NCBI GenBank assembly: GCA_963974105.1
Contig: CAXBBG010000002.1
Coordinates: 62,001-126,000, forward strand
Length of the DNA: 64,000 nucleotides
Source: UBA2136 sp963974105
GTDB lineage: Bacteria; Pseudomonadota; Alphaproteobacteria; UBA2136
Reading direction: 5' to 3'
Shown here: positions 25,225 to 33,735 of the stretch, in pieces
How positions within the stretch are numbered: position 1 is the first letter of the stretch
Layout of the letters: each line of letters begins with the position of its first letter
Notes under the pieces: generated by a model
What the model saw: only the letters and a program-made list of their open reading frames with translations
What the model was told of the DNA's origin: nothing
The model's database searches: none
Program-made: the position numbers and the translations under genes

Positions 25225-26256
25225 ATGGTAGCTACAATTCAAACAACACATGGTGTTTCGGCTGAAAAATGGTCTTCGGAAGTATTTTCCGAATACTTAG
25301 GTCAAAACCCATTCTTTAACTTCATGGGTGCTGGTTCAAACTCTATCGTACAAGTTAAAGAAGAGCTTACAAAGTCATCTGGTGATGCGATTACTGTGCA
25401 ACTGCGCTCAAAACTTACAGGGGCAGGTGTGACAGGTGAAACAGCATTAAAAGGTAATGAAGAAGATCTTATTTTCTACGACCAAAAATTAACAGTAGAC
25501 ACGATTCGTCACGCTGTTATTTTACGTGGTGAAATGAGCGAAAAACGCGTGGCATTTGATTTGCGTAACCAAGCCAAAGAAGCTTTGGTTGATTGGGCTT
25601 CAGACAAAATGCGCGCTGATATTATTACAGCTCTCACAGACACAAGTGTTGGGCGTGATCAAACACGTTATCTATATGGTGCAACGGATGCAAACTACAA
25701 TGCAGCTCATGCAACTGCACTTTCTGCGGTTGATTCTGTGAACGATAAACTGACGACTGACCTTATTTCACGCGCTAAGCGCAAAGCAATGTTAGATGGT
25801 ACACGTAAAGTGCGCCCATTTGTTTTAAAGCAAGGCAATAAAGTTGAAGAAGTTTACGTTTTGTTTGCGCATTCCTACGCAATTCGTGACCTACTTAAAG
25901 ACCAAGCGTTTAAAGATGTGAACGTACATATCCCAACCAACTTTGGTGATAGTGTGCTTGTTCATGGTCAGCGTTACAAAGGTATGTGGGACGGTGTTAT
26001 GATTTTTGAATGTTCAGAAATGCCTATCCTTGCAGGTGCTGGTGATACAGCTATTGATGTGGCACACAATATTTTGTGTGGCGCACAGTCAGCTGCGATT
26101 GCTTGGGGTAAAAAAACCAACTACAAAGAAGACAGCGACGATTACGGTCATGAAAATGGCTTTGCTATCGACGAAATTAGAGGTATTGAAAAACTTGTCT
26201 TCAATGGTGTTGACCACGGCCTTGTAAACGTATTTACAGCTGCAGAAACAGACTAA
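25225..26256 (+). CDS. Major capsid protein (DUF4043 / N4-gp56 type)
   Basis: Main shell protein, HK97-like fold expected. The 343-aa sequence has family features: WSSEVFSEYLGQNPFFNFMG near residue 12, IQVKEELTKSSGDAITVQLRSKLTG (about 40-63, in part), GNEEDLIFYDQKLTVDTIRHAV and a late IDEIRGIEKLVFNG end. AAAGGA is 9 nt upstream of the ATG. A hairpin follows the gene, which would keep capsid mRNA more abundant than that of distal genes. Confidence 0.88.
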   Translation: MVATIQTTHGVSAEKWSSEVFSEYLGQNPFFNFMGAGSNSIVQVKEELTKSSGDAITVQLRSKLTGAGVTGETALKGNEEDLIFYDQKLTVDTIRHAVILRGEMSEKRVAFDLRNQAKEALVDWASDKMRADIITALTDTSVGRDQTRYLYGATDANYNAAHATALSAVDSVNDKLTTDLISRAKRKAMLDGTRKVRPFVLKQGNKVEEVYVLFAHSYAIRDLLKDQAFKDVNVHIPTNFGDSVLVHGQRYKGMWDGVMIFECSEMPILAGAGDTAIDVAHNILCGAQSAAIAWGKKTNYKEDSDDYGHENGFAIDEIRGIEKLVFNGVDHGLVNVFTAAETD

Positions 26257-26285
26257 ATATACGTTACAAACGCTAAATAAAAAGA

Positions 26286-26310
26286 ACGGGCAGCTTTGGC
26301 TGTCCGTTTA
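26286..26310 (+). terminator. Hairpin (partial terminator) after the major capsid gene
   Basis: ACGGGCAGC (26286-26294), TTTG loop, GCTGTCCGT (26299-26307, with one G-U), then TTATTTA. The T-run is weak, so read-through is expected. Confidence 0.6.
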
Positions 26311-26327
26311 TTTATGGAGATATAAAT

Positions 26328-26963
26328 ATGAACGTAAATGAAATACGTGACAGAATATTGGAAATTAGCCATGACGAAGTGGCGCCAGATACTAATTTAA
26401 AAATTAAAAGTTTAAACTGGTTAAACAGCGCTTATCACGAAATTATTGGTGTGTGTATGCCTTTCCTTGAAAGATACATTGAAGCTATTCACTCGGTTGA
26501 TATTATGAATGGTGTAGGTACATTACCAACAAATACATTCCGTGTTTTAACGGTTGTAGATAAAAATAATGGTTACGAGTTAACTTTAAAAACACGCTCT
26601 GAAATTATTAAACAAGATGCGTCGCTTAATAACACTGGTGCTGCAACGTATTACTGGGTTGATGGGAATGATATTCACACATACCCACTCAATAATACTT
26701 CGGTGAATGTTTCATACCTTAAGCATGTAGAAGATCTTTTAGACGGTGGAACAGAGTTAGACATTTTAATTCCAAAACAGTTTCATCATGGACTTGTTTG
26801 GGGGGGGCTTGTTTGGTCGTCTGTTTTTGAACGCGGGTTTAGCTCTCAAGGAGACCTTAAAATGTTTCAGGAGAAGTGGGAGGATGTTAAAAGAGAAGTT
26901 AAACTTTCACTCTCTTCACAGTCTTCTAGTAATTTAAAAGTTAAGTCGTTTGATTTAGTTTAG
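26328..26963 (+). CDS. Head-tail connector / adaptor protein
   Basis: Probable ring protein that closes the portal and receives the tail, in the place of P22 gp4. The 211-aa protein starts with a helical segment (EIRDRILEISHDEVAPDTNL), then LNSAYHEIIG, and a middle beta part (PTNTFRVLTVVDK). The pattern matches phage adaptor proteins in length, position and the N-terminal helix, but I cannot name a single motif that proves it. It converges with a minus-strand gene and overlaps its end by 23 nt. Confidence 0.65.
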   Translation: MNVNEIRDRILEISHDEVAPDTNLKIKSLNWLNSAYHEIIGVCMPFLERYIEAIHSVDIMNGVGTLPTNTFRVLTVVDKNNGYELTLKTRSEIIKQDASLNNTGAATYYWVDGNDIHTYPLNNTSVNVSYLKHVEDLLDGGTELDILIPKQFHHGLVWGGLVWSSVFERGFSSQGDLKMFQEKWEDVKREVKLSLSSQSSSNLKVKSFDLV

Positions 26964-27339
26964 TGTCTTCTTGTTTATCTTGTGCTTTTGAAAAATTGGT
27001 TGATTCATCAGCTTCTTCAATGATTTGCATGTAAATATCGGCAAATGCTTCTGTGGACATAAGATCTTCCACAGCGAGTTGGCGATATTGCTTTTTAAAT
27101 TCAGGTAGCAAGTATAAATGTGAGCATAACTTTCCTTGAATAAAATTATGAATTTTGTGCTCATATTTTTTAAAAGATGAGCATGAACCTATGCCGATAC
27201 AGTTTTTGATATCTAGACCATTATGGTCTGCACGAACAGCTAAATAGATGCCACCCCATTCTGGCATTTCTTTGTAGTTGGCTTCCACCACGCTAAACAT
27301 ATATTCACGTTTTTTACCCTTAAGAATAATTACAGGCAT
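26941..27339 (-). CDS. Minus-strand cargo gene; degenerate GIY-YIG-like fold (hypothetical)
   Basis: A 132-aa cytoplasmic protein encoded against the structural operon. ATG 27339 has AAGGAG 8 nt upstream; GTG 27345 is less likely. The pattern EWGGIYLAVR (GIY at 30-32), NCIGIGSCSSF (47-57, at the place of YIG), HLYLLPEFKKQYRQLAVEDLM with E91, recalls small GIY-YIG-fold proteins of alphaproteobacteria. The second Tyr and the usual Arg are missing, so nuclease activity is doubtful. It would be expressed separately from the late genes, as morons are. The fold assignment is my inference. Confidence 0.5.
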   Translation of the reverse strand: MPVIILKGKKREYMFSVVEANYKEMPEWGGIYLAVRADHNGLDIKNCIGIGSCSSFKKYEHKIHNFIQGKLCSHLYLLPEFKKQYRQLAVEDLMSTEAFADIYMQIIEEADESTNFSKAQDKQEDTKLNQTT

Positions 27340-27345
27340 CAGCAC

Positions 27346-27499
27346 AACTCCTTTTTCATTTACATGTTTATTATGAGTAAAAATGATGCGTAGTAAAAGG
27401 GTTGTAATTTTGAAAAAAAACGTGTGCGGTATTAACCGTATGAAACTAAAAGCTTAATTTGATTTAAAGAATTTTTGATTAGAATAGAAAGAAGGAAAT
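27346..27499. promoter_or_regulatory. Intergenic region between the minus-strand gene and the tail-hub gene
   Basis: It must contain the minus-strand gene's promoter, and may hold an extra plus-strand promoter (TTGATT at 27459 and GAATAG at 27482 with a 17-nt spacer, weak). A short inverted repeat CGGT-ATTA-ACCG lies at 27427-27438. GAAGGAA precedes the next ATG. Confidence 0.35.
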
Positions 27500-29254
27500 A
27501 TGAAACGTAATTTATCACACATATTCATTCCGTTCCCACAACGTTTAATGTCGACCAATCGCACGCCAGTGCAAATGGGGCTTGACTTTGCCCGTGAACT
27601 TAAAAATATGTATGCGCAACAAGGAGGGGCTGGCTATAAACGAAATGGTGTGATTGAACAGGGTAGTTCTATTGCTGGTGAGTCTATTATAACGCTTATG
27701 CATTACGTACCTGTAGCTGGCGATATTCAACTTATTGCAGCAACGGATATGGGGAACCTATATCACTTTCAGTCTGACGGTAGTTGGCTTGAGGTTTACA
27801 CAGGATTAGATGTGGCGGGTAAAGTGCGTTGGGCGCATTATGCAGGGCGGCTTATTATCTGTAATGGCATTGACAAGGTGATGTCTTGGGATGGTTCGAG
27901 TATTTCAATTATTCATGAATGGGTATCAGAAACAGGCGCTTCCTTAACCTACGTTGATGCTTCAACATTTACTGTTGAATCGAATTCAGAGCTATATCCT
28001 GTAGGGAAAGAATTAAAGATTAGCTTAGGTGCAGGTTCTTTTGAAGAGGTCACCGTACAAAGTACGTCACAGGCAGGTAATGTAACAACGGTTATGCTGA
28101 ATGAAAGCGTAGTTACAGCGTTACTAGATGGTGTGGAATTTAAAGAATATCCACCGACATTTAATTATGTTTATGCTGCGCATGACAGGCTGTGGGGTAT
28201 GGGCGAGGGCGCATTGAAGGCAAACAGCTTTTCCAATAGTACAGACAGAACGTTTGTGTTTTACACAAACTCTTCTGGCGATGAAATGGACTGGCGCGAT
28301 GAAAGTGGCGCGCTGCAATATATTAACATAGCTGATAAAATGCCTGTGTCTGATGAAGTAATTGCCATGGCTGTTAAAGATGGTTTAAGCATTTTCTTTG
28401 GCCGTAATTATATTCAAATTTGGTCTGGGTATGACCCGTCTGAAAGTGGGGATATGTCGTGGAATAAAACGATTCCACTTGGGCTTGTTCACGGTAATTT
28501 AATTGCAGAAATGCCTAACGATGTCGCATTTTTTACAAAATTTGGCGTACGCACACTTACACGCGTTTTACAAACAGAGCAGTTGGATATTGCAGACCTT
28601 GGCTCGGAAGTAGATAGTTCTATTTTTAAAGCTTTACAAGCCTTAACACTGAATGATGAAAGTTACAGAAAAGCACAGTCTTTTAGGCATGATAATCAGG
28701 GGTGGTTTGCGTTTAAACCATCTGCAGAAACTTTTGTTTTTCAACTGAGTGGGACATCGACAGGCTGGTGTACTTTTGACGGTGCTTTTTCAGATATGAC
28801 AGCATCAATTAACACACCAGATGGCCGTTTATATATTGCCATTGGCGGGCAACTATATTTGTATGATGAGTCAACTTTTTCGGATGCAGGGACGCCTATA
28901 CAAACTAAATGGTGGACACCTTGGCTTCAGGCAAATACTGGTGGAAAACGTTGGGCAAATAAATATATTGAGGTTGTAACGGATCAAGGTAATCCGCTTA
29001 CTATTTCAGCAAAGAGATTCAAAAGTTACAACAACTCTAGTTATGTTGAAAGCAATGTAACTGTTCATAAAACAGAAGACTATTGGGATGAATCGGAATG
29101 GGATTCAGCGTTTTGGGACTATGGTTCTTCAGCGCCAGAGCATGTACGTGACCACTTTATTGCAGACGTACTTTCTTATTCTGTTGAAACCAATTCAACA
29201 GATGGGCCTCTTACAGTTTACGGATTAAAATTATTTGGGATACAAGAAAAATGA
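27500..29254 (+). CDS. Phage tail hub / stabilisation protein (P22 gp10-like)
   Basis: Probable tail accessory protein linking the connector to fibres or needle. The 584-aa sequence begins with RNLSHIFIPFPQRLMSTNRTPVQMG, then shows repeated beta segments of a propeller (for example DIQLIAATDMGNLYHF, RLIICNGIDKVMSWDG, DRLWGMGEGALKANSFSN, IFFGRNYIQIWSG), as in gp10-type proteins. There are no signal peptide and few cysteines. It overlaps the fibre gene by 4 nt (ATGA). The assignment combines pattern and position. Confidence 0.72.
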   Translation: MKRNLSHIFIPFPQRLMSTNRTPVQMGLDFARELKNMYAQQGGAGYKRNGVIEQGSSIAGESIITLMHYVPVAGDIQLIAATDMGNLYHFQSDGSWLEVYTGLDVAGKVRWAHYAGRLIICNGIDKVMSWDGSSISIIHEWVSETGASLTYVDASTFTVESNSELYPVGKELKISLGAGSFEEVTVQSTSQAGNVTTVMLNESVVTALLDGVEFKEYPPTFNYVYAAHDRLWGMGEGALKANSFSNSTDRTFVFYTNSSGDEMDWRDESGALQYINIADKMPVSDEVIAMAVKDGLSIFFGRNYIQIWSGYDPSESGDMSWNKTIPLGLVHGNLIAEMPNDVAFFTKFGVRTLTRVLQTEQLDIADLGSEVDSSIFKALQALTLNDESYRKAQSFRHDNQGWFAFKPSAETFVFQLSGTSTGWCTFDGAFSDMTASINTPDGRLYIAIGGQLYLYDESTFSDAGTPIQTKWWTPWLQANTGGKRWANKYIEVVTDQGNPLTISAKRFKSYNNSSYVESNVTVHKTEDYWDESEWDSAFWDYGSSAPEHVRDHFIADVLSYSVETNSTDGPLTVYGLKLFGIQEK

Positions 29255-30573
29255 CATTAAAATATCAACGCCCGTTAGGGGCGCACGCTGGGCAAAGTTC
29301 TCTAAGCAATCGAGATAAATACCAAGAGGACGGTGCAGCTCAGCCTAAAGTTTCTATTTCTAGTTCGAAAATGGATGGCGACTTTAACTATATTATTGAT
29401 GCGCTCAATGAAATTGATACAGCTTCAGGAACAAAACCCACTATTAAAGAACGACTTTCAGTTTCATTGAATGATGATGGTTCGCTTAAAGCTTCGGCTT
29501 CAAGTGTTATGGATGACTGGATTGCACATGATGTTACTGGTTTAAGTCGTGTTGATAATTCGACTGTGATGATTGACGGTGATCATGTGAATATATATCC
29601 GTCAACACGCCGAGTTAAATTGTTGCAAGACGCGGCTTATTTATATGCAAGTGTTGAAGCTGCTTCATATTCCACAGGGCAAACCACATTAACTTTTATT
29701 GATGTGGTTGATGCACAGGGTGATGTGGCAGTTATAACAACTGATGTTTCTGCTTTGTCTTATAGCCCTATTATGCCAGGTGCCATTGGTAACGCTATAG
29801 GAAGGTTTAATGACCTTTATGTAAGTGCGTTAAATGTTAAAAGTGAAGGTAGTGTTGTAGTATTAAACGATACAGGTGCGAGCGGTAAAATTTATGGATT
29901 ACGATCATCTGCTGGGAATTTTGAAGTTGTTGAAAATACAGGCACAGAACTCGCCCCTATTTGGGTAAGCAGGTTTTTAGTTAACAATGCAGGTTTTGAA
30001 GTGGCGGACGAAAGTATTACAACTGCAAAATTAACTGAAAATGCTGTGACAAGTCCTAAACTTTCAGCAACAGGTGTAACAGCAGGTACTTATAATTTAG
30101 CAACAGTTACCGTTGATGGTAAAGGTCGTATAACATCAGCAAGTGAAGGCAGTGTCCCTGTTGTGGGTGATGCTTCAACGGCGGTAAAGGGTATTGTAGA
30201 ACTTGCTACAGGTGCTGAAGTTCAAACGGGGACAGACATAGTGCGTGTGCCAACTGTTGAAAGCCTTCACAGTCATCAAGGCATTGCAAAGGCTTGGCTG
30301 CGTATTAACGGTGACCCTGTTACAGTTTGGGATAGTTTTAATGTTTCATCTGTTGTTGACTTAGGTGTCGGTAGTTATCGTGTGAACTTAAGCATAACAA
30401 TGGGTAATACAAATTATCTTGTTGTTTCATCTTCATGTAATGGTTCTAGCATTGCTGGTAGCCCTGGCGCTTATAATTATAACCCTACATGGTTTGACAT
30501 TGTGAATGAACGACCAGGCTCTGGAAATCAAGACCATGCTTGGATATCAATTGCAGTATTAGGAGATATATAA
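29251..30573 (+). CDS. Tail fibre / receptor-binding protein
   Basis: Host-recognition protein of the particle. The 440-aa sequence is low in charge and rich in Ser, Thr, Gly, Val and Asn, as in trimeric beta-helical fibres. The N-terminus (residues 1-55, PKVSISSSKMDGDFNYIIDALNEI) looks like the virion-anchoring part. The middle has ITTAKLTENAVTSPKL and GTYNLATVTVDGKGRITSAS, a motif common in fibres. The C-terminal part (about 340-440) would be the receptor-binding tip. It is followed at once by a chaperone-like gene, the usual order. Confidence 0.78.
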   Translation: MTLKYQRPLGAHAGQSSLSNRDKYQEDGAAQPKVSISSSKMDGDFNYIIDALNEIDTASGTKPTIKERLSVSLNDDGSLKASASSVMDDWIAHDVTGLSRVDNSTVMIDGDHVNIYPSTRRVKLLQDAAYLYASVEAASYSTGQTTLTFIDVVDAQGDVAVITTDVSALSYSPIMPGAIGNAIGRFNDLYVSALNVKSEGSVVVLNDTGASGKIYGLRSSAGNFEVVENTGTELAPIWVSRFLVNNAGFEVADESITTAKLTENAVTSPKLSATGVTAGTYNLATVTVDGKGRITSASEGSVPVVGDASTAVKGIVELATGAEVQTGTDIVRVPTVESLHSHQGIAKAWLRINGDPVTVWDSFNVSSVVDLGVGSYRVNLSITMGNTNYLVVSSSCNGSSIAGSPGAYNYNPTWFDIVNERPGSGNQDHAWISIAVLGDI

Positions 30574-30995
30574 TGAATAAAAGAATTGTATTTAAAACAT
30601 TGGATGGCGGATGTGGCGTTATTATTCCTACAGCTAAAGCTTTACTAAAAATGACTATAGAACAAATTGCATATAAAGATGTGCCCGAGGGTTTGGATTG
30701 GCGCATTGTTGATATAGATTCAATTCCTAGCGACCGTACATTTAGAGCTGCTTGGACAGACGCGTTACCAACTGTAACTGTAGATGTTGATATGCCAAAG
30801 GCGCGTGCTATACATATGGTTAATTTACGTAAAATACGTAATGAGAAGCTGAAGGCTCTTGATGTGGAACAGTTAAAAGGTAATGACGTAACTGCACAAA
30901 AACAGGCTTTGCGTGATATGCCTGATAATGTGAATTTAACAGTTATTGATACGCCAGAAGAACTTAAAAATTATAAGCCTGAAATATTGCTTTAA
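30573..30995 (+). CDS. Tail fibre assembly chaperone-like protein
   Basis: Likely helps fibre folding or attachment. ATG 30573 (140 aa) is fixed by AGGAG at 30561-30565; a longer frame from 30540 lies inside the fibre gene. The C-terminal half, RKIRNEKLKALDVEQLKG...QKQALRDMPDNV, matches the phage tail-assembly-chaperone pattern (RN..L...D......YRQALRD.P). The N-terminal half is a small beta domain. Its stop comes just before the GNAT-like gene. Confidence 0.65.
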   Translation: MNKRIVFKTLDGGCGVIIPTAKALLKMTIEQIAYKDVPEGLDWRIVDIDSIPSDRTFRAAWTDALPTVTVDVDMPKARAIHMVNLRKIRNEKLKALDVEQLKGNDVTAQKQALRDMPDNVNLTVIDTPEELKNYKPEILL

Positions 30996-31006
30996 AGGAA
31001 AATTTT

Positions 31007-31450
31007 ATGCAGCTTAGAGCTTTAAAATGCGTTGAATATGTTGACTTGTATACCTTGATGCGCAAAGAAGATTTTCCTGATACACCTATGTCGTTTGATG
31101 AAGCAAAGCAAAGTTTTGACAATTGCATTTGTTACGGAAAATTTTCAGAAAAAGGGCAGCTACAAGCTGCCTTTATTTTTGGAGACATTACACTTGAGAG
31201 TGCATTTGTTGACATTGTTTGCTGTCATTGTTTACGCGGAAAATGGGCAACGAAAAAAACAATGAAATGGCTTATTCTTACAGCTTTTAAATATCTAGAT
31301 CTTGACTATGTGTGGATAAATCCCAGACGCCCTGAGTCGGTTAATTTAGCGACTAAAATAGGGTTTGAATATGTTTATGGTTTAGATGAGTCTTGCGCTG
31401 TTACGATGGTTCTTGCCAAGAATAAAGCATTAAAAAAATATTTTAAATAA
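31007..31450 (+). CDS. GNAT-fold-like phage protein (P22 gp14 / DUF2824-like)
   Basis: A 147-aa protein with a GNAT-like C-terminal half: LESAFVDIVCCHCLRGKWATKKTMKWLILTAFKYL (about residues 63-97, in part), then YVWINPRRPESVNLATKIGFEYVYG, the usual beta5-alpha4 region. The acetyl-CoA loop is poor (RGKWATKK in place of Q/RxxGxG/A), so a structural role is likelier than catalysis. P22 gp14, a head-assembly protein of similar size, lies at the same place in its operon. AAAGGA precedes the ATG. Confidence 0.6.
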   Translation: MQLRALKCVEYVDLYTLMRKEDFPDTPMSFDEAKQSFDNCICYGKFSEKGQLQAAFIFGDITLESAFVDIVCCHCLRGKWATKKTMKWLILTAFKYLDLDYVWINPRRPESVNLATKIGFEYVYGLDESCAVTMVLAKNKALKKYFK

Positions 31451-31467
31451 AGAAAAAGGGGATTCAA

Positions 31468-32217
31468 ATGGGATCAGTTTTTACACCAAAGGTTTCATCG
31501 CCGCCGCCACCACCACCACCGCCAGCACCAAGTTCATATAGAGATGAAATTGGTGGCACAGAACAAGTTGCGGTTAAAAATGCAGACGGTACTTATACTT
31601 ATATTACGCAAAAAATTCCATTAACGCCGGAAGAACAGGCGGTTGAAGATGAGTATAATGCGATTATGAAAGATGCCTTATCTGAAATTCAGAAATTGTC
31701 ATCAAGTGATTATAGTTCGAGCGAAGAAACTAAGAAAGTGTTAAACGCTTGGGAAGCCGAAAAAACAAAGTTTGTTGATAATAGTTTTGATGAGCGTGCT
31801 GAGGTTGAAAATAAAATTTTAGCAAGGCGCGGGCTTGCCTCGTCTTCTGCGGGTGAAGCGGCTATGCGCCGTCGTATTTCAGATAAAAGCGAGTCACTTG
31901 AAGAGGTGAAGCGTGAAAAGGATATGATAGGGAGTGATATACGTAATGACAAACTTTCATTGCAACAAAACCTGTATAATATTGCTGCCAGTCGTAACGA
32001 TATAGAAGGGGCTAGAACCTTGAGTTCAGCTGCCAGTGGTATGGGTATGGTTTCCTCTATCAATGCAGGTAACCAAGCTTCTATTGCCGACTATTATAAT
32101 CGACAACTAACTTCTCACAATAGCCGTATCCAAAATACGTCCCCTACAATGTTTGGGCAAGTTGTGAATGGCGTTATTGGTTCACCTTTAACAGCTGGGT
32201 TTAGTTTGTTTAAATAA
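31468..32217 (+). CDS. Probable DNA-ejection / internal virion protein (P22 gp7-like)
   Basis: A 249-aa protein starting with a run of eight prolines (residues 12-19) after MGSVFTPKVSS, then Gln/Glu/Ala-rich helices (about 50-190) and a Gly/Ser-rich end. Such N-termini and helical bodies are seen in ejected or minor head proteins of podoviruses, for example gp7. The SSAGEAAMRRRISDKSE part suggests a coil. There is no signal peptide. The two larger ejection proteins of P22 (gp16, gp20) are not seen nearby. Confidence 0.55.
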   Translation: MGSVFTPKVSSPPPPPPPPAPSSYRDEIGGTEQVAVKNADGTYTYITQKIPLTPEEQAVEDEYNAIMKDALSEIQKLSSSDYSSSEETKKVLNAWEAEKTKFVDNSFDERAEVENKILARRGLASSSAGEAAMRRRISDKSESLEEVKREKDMIGSDIRNDKLSLQQNLYNIAASRNDIEGARTLSSAASGMGMVSSINAGNQASIADYYNRQLTSHNSRIQNTSPTMFGQVVNGVIGSPLTAGFSLFK

Positions 32218-32233
32218 CGAAAGGGATATAATT

Positions 32234-32557
32234 ATGCAAAACTTAAATAAATGGGTTGAAAATGAATATAACCCATGGAAAAAAGCAATGTTAGAATTTA
32301 ACGATAAAGGGCATGATGTGAAGTCTATTGTTCAACGTAATGCTGCAGAACTTAAATATATCATTGCACTTTTATTAGAAAAAAGAGAAGCGCAAGCTGT
32401 GAAAATTTGGAATGAGCTTGAGCTTAATCCTGTATTGCAAACATTAGAGCTTAACACACCTAAAGATGAACTTGTGATGGTTCAGGCAACAGGTGAAAAG
32501 GAAACTCTTTCCATTAGTGTATTGTTAGATGAGCTTCAAGCCATGTTGGATGTATAA
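32234..32557 (+). CDS. Hypothetical phage protein, 107 aa
   Basis: I do not recognise it. It is acidic, soluble and mostly helical (ELKYIIALLLEKREAQAVKIWNELEL, in part), without TM segment or cysteine. AAAGGGA lies before the ATG, 16 nt after the preceding stop, so it belongs to the late operon. It ends 2 nt before the stop of a convergent minus-strand gene. Confidence 0.65.
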   Translation: MQNLNKWVENEYNPWKKAMLEFNDKGHDVKSIVQRNAAELKYIIALLLEKREAQAVKIWNELELNPVLQTLELNTPKDELVMVQATGEKETLSISVLLDELQAMLDV

Positions 32558-32559
32558 TA

Positions 32560-33093
32560 TTATATAGCTTGGTCTAGAAGGCGGTCTTTAATGTCTTCTG
32601 CAAGTTTTTTGTCAGCATCTTCATCGTCTTTTTCGGTGATGATGATGTCTGCCATTAAACGGCGCCATTCATCTTCTGATGCTTGAGGGAAAATTCTCTT
32701 GTCTAAGTAAATTTCCCAAAAAACAGCAATTTCGTTTGAAATGCGTGGGTCAATAATCGTCTGGCGCTGGTATCCAAGAATGGCAGTATCGTGCAATGAA
32801 ACGATTGTTTGCTTTCTTGTGTGATATGCAAGGTCACCTTTATAGCTTCGCCCTAAAACAGGCGCAAGCGTACCGTAAAGGTCTTCTTCATTATTTACGA
32901 GACCGGACGCGCAACGTACATCGGTTGGTGTGATGTAACCAAAGCGGGTGATGTTTTCTGATGTAGCTGGTGGGAAGTCGAATAAGATTTCCTCACCCTC
33001 ACGTGTTAGGACAATATTGTACTTATGAGGTTGAACCTCTTGCTTTGAAATGTATATTTCATCGTCGTTATAATCATCGTAAAAATCACTCAT
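32560..33093 (-). CDS. Second minus-strand cargo gene, hypothetical, 177 aa
   Basis: I do not recognise it. ATG 33093 is preferred: the protein then begins MSDFYDDYNDDEIYIS, a soluble acidic start, and AAGGAT lies upstream. A longer frame to 33240 has a hydrophobic, unlikely N-terminus that overlaps the plus-strand lysis gene. The body is beta-rich with PATSENITRFGYITPTDVRC and a very acidic, helical C-terminus (KDDEDADKKLAEDIKDRL). No catalytic motif is visible. It interrupts the late operon just before the lysis genes. Confidence 0.55.
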   Translation of the reverse strand: MSDFYDDYNDDEIYISKQEVQPHKYNIVLTREGEEILFDFPPATSENITRFGYITPTDVRCASGLVNNEEDLYGTLAPVLGRSYKGDLAYHTRKQTIVSLHDTAILGYQRQTIIDPRISNEIAVFWEIYLDKRIFPQASEDEWRRLMADIIITEKDDEDADKKLAEDIKDRLLDQAI

Positions 33094-33184
33094 GACACAG
33101 AATTTATCCTTAATCCGCCGTGCGGACAAGTATTTTAACGGATTTATAATAAATAAAAGGTAATAGGGTTGCGAAGGGGACACA

Positions 33185-33364
33185 ATGCAAGATCTAGATA
33201 AAATTATCAAACTAGAACTAAAAGATATTAGAAATGACATTAGAGATTTAAAACAAGAAATTACAAAATATAAAGGCTTTGTAGGTGGTGTTTTATGGAC
33301 GGGAGCTGCCCTTTTGGCGGCATTTCAGCTTGTTTATAAATGGATAAGTGGGCCGCATCTATGA
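33185..33364 (+). CDS. Small membrane protein of the lysis cassette, 59 aa
   Basis: ATG 33185 follows GAAGGGGA by 4 nt, and the stop (33362-33364) overlaps the amidase ATG as ATGA. The first half is a charged coiled coil (DLDKIIKLELKDIRNDIRDL), the second half one TM segment (about 33-52: GFVGGVLWTGAALLAAFQLV), and it ends HL. This fits a haemolysin-XhlA-like lysis protein, a pinholin or an antiholin. The position before endolysin and holin supports a lysis role. Confidence 0.65.
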   Translation: MQDLDKIIKLELKDIRNDIRDLKQEITKYKGFVGGVLWTGAALLAAFQLVYKWISGPHL

Positions 33365-33735
33365 GAAGAATCACAAAACATATTATACATTGCTCTGATA
33401 GTGAGCACGGTGATGTAGAAGAGGTTAGAGCTTGGCATTTAGCAAGAGGGTTTCGTGATGTTGGTTACCACTTTATAATTAAACGCAGTGGCGTGGTTGA
33501 AGTTGGCAGGATGATGGATGAAGTGGGGGCACATTGCAAAGGTTATAATGCAGAAAGTATAGGGACGTGCTTGATAGGTATCGATTCGTTCACGATTCAG
33601 CAATTCAATGCGCTAAGGAAATTAAATGCAACGATGGTTAGGTTATTCCCTGGGGTGAAGACATACGAACATAATGTATTTAATTCATCTAAAACCTGCC
33701 CCAATTTTAATGTTAAGAAAGTTTTAATGAAATGA
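33361..33735 (+). CDS. Endolysin: N-acetylmuramoyl-L-alanine amidase (T7 lysozyme type)
   Basis: Cuts the amide bond between MurNAc and L-Ala of peptidoglycan. ATG 33361 (124 aa) overlaps the preceding stop in ATGA. Zinc ligands fit the T7 lysozyme pattern: H10 (HIIHCSDS), H104 (YEHNVF) and C113 (KTCPNF); the catalytic Tyr is in VGYHFII (Y36). It lacks a signal peptide, so it depends on the holin. It is somewhat shorter than T7 lysozyme. Confidence 0.9.
   Translation: MRRITKHIIHCSDSEHGDVEEVRAWHLARGFRDVGYHFIIKRSGVVEVGRMMDEVGAHCKGYNAESIGTCLIGIDSFTIQQFNALRKLNATMVRLFPGVKTYEHNVFNSSKTCPNFNVKKVLMK

Noticed and set aside
31498..31527. CCG/CCA-rich tract that looks like a simple repeat
   Set aside because: It is the codon run for eight prolines in the gp7-like protein, not a separate element.
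33094..33240. N-terminal extension of the second minus-strand phage gene
   Set aside because: It would add a hydrophobic, low-complexity start and overlap the small lysis gene; ATG 33093 has a suitable upstream site.
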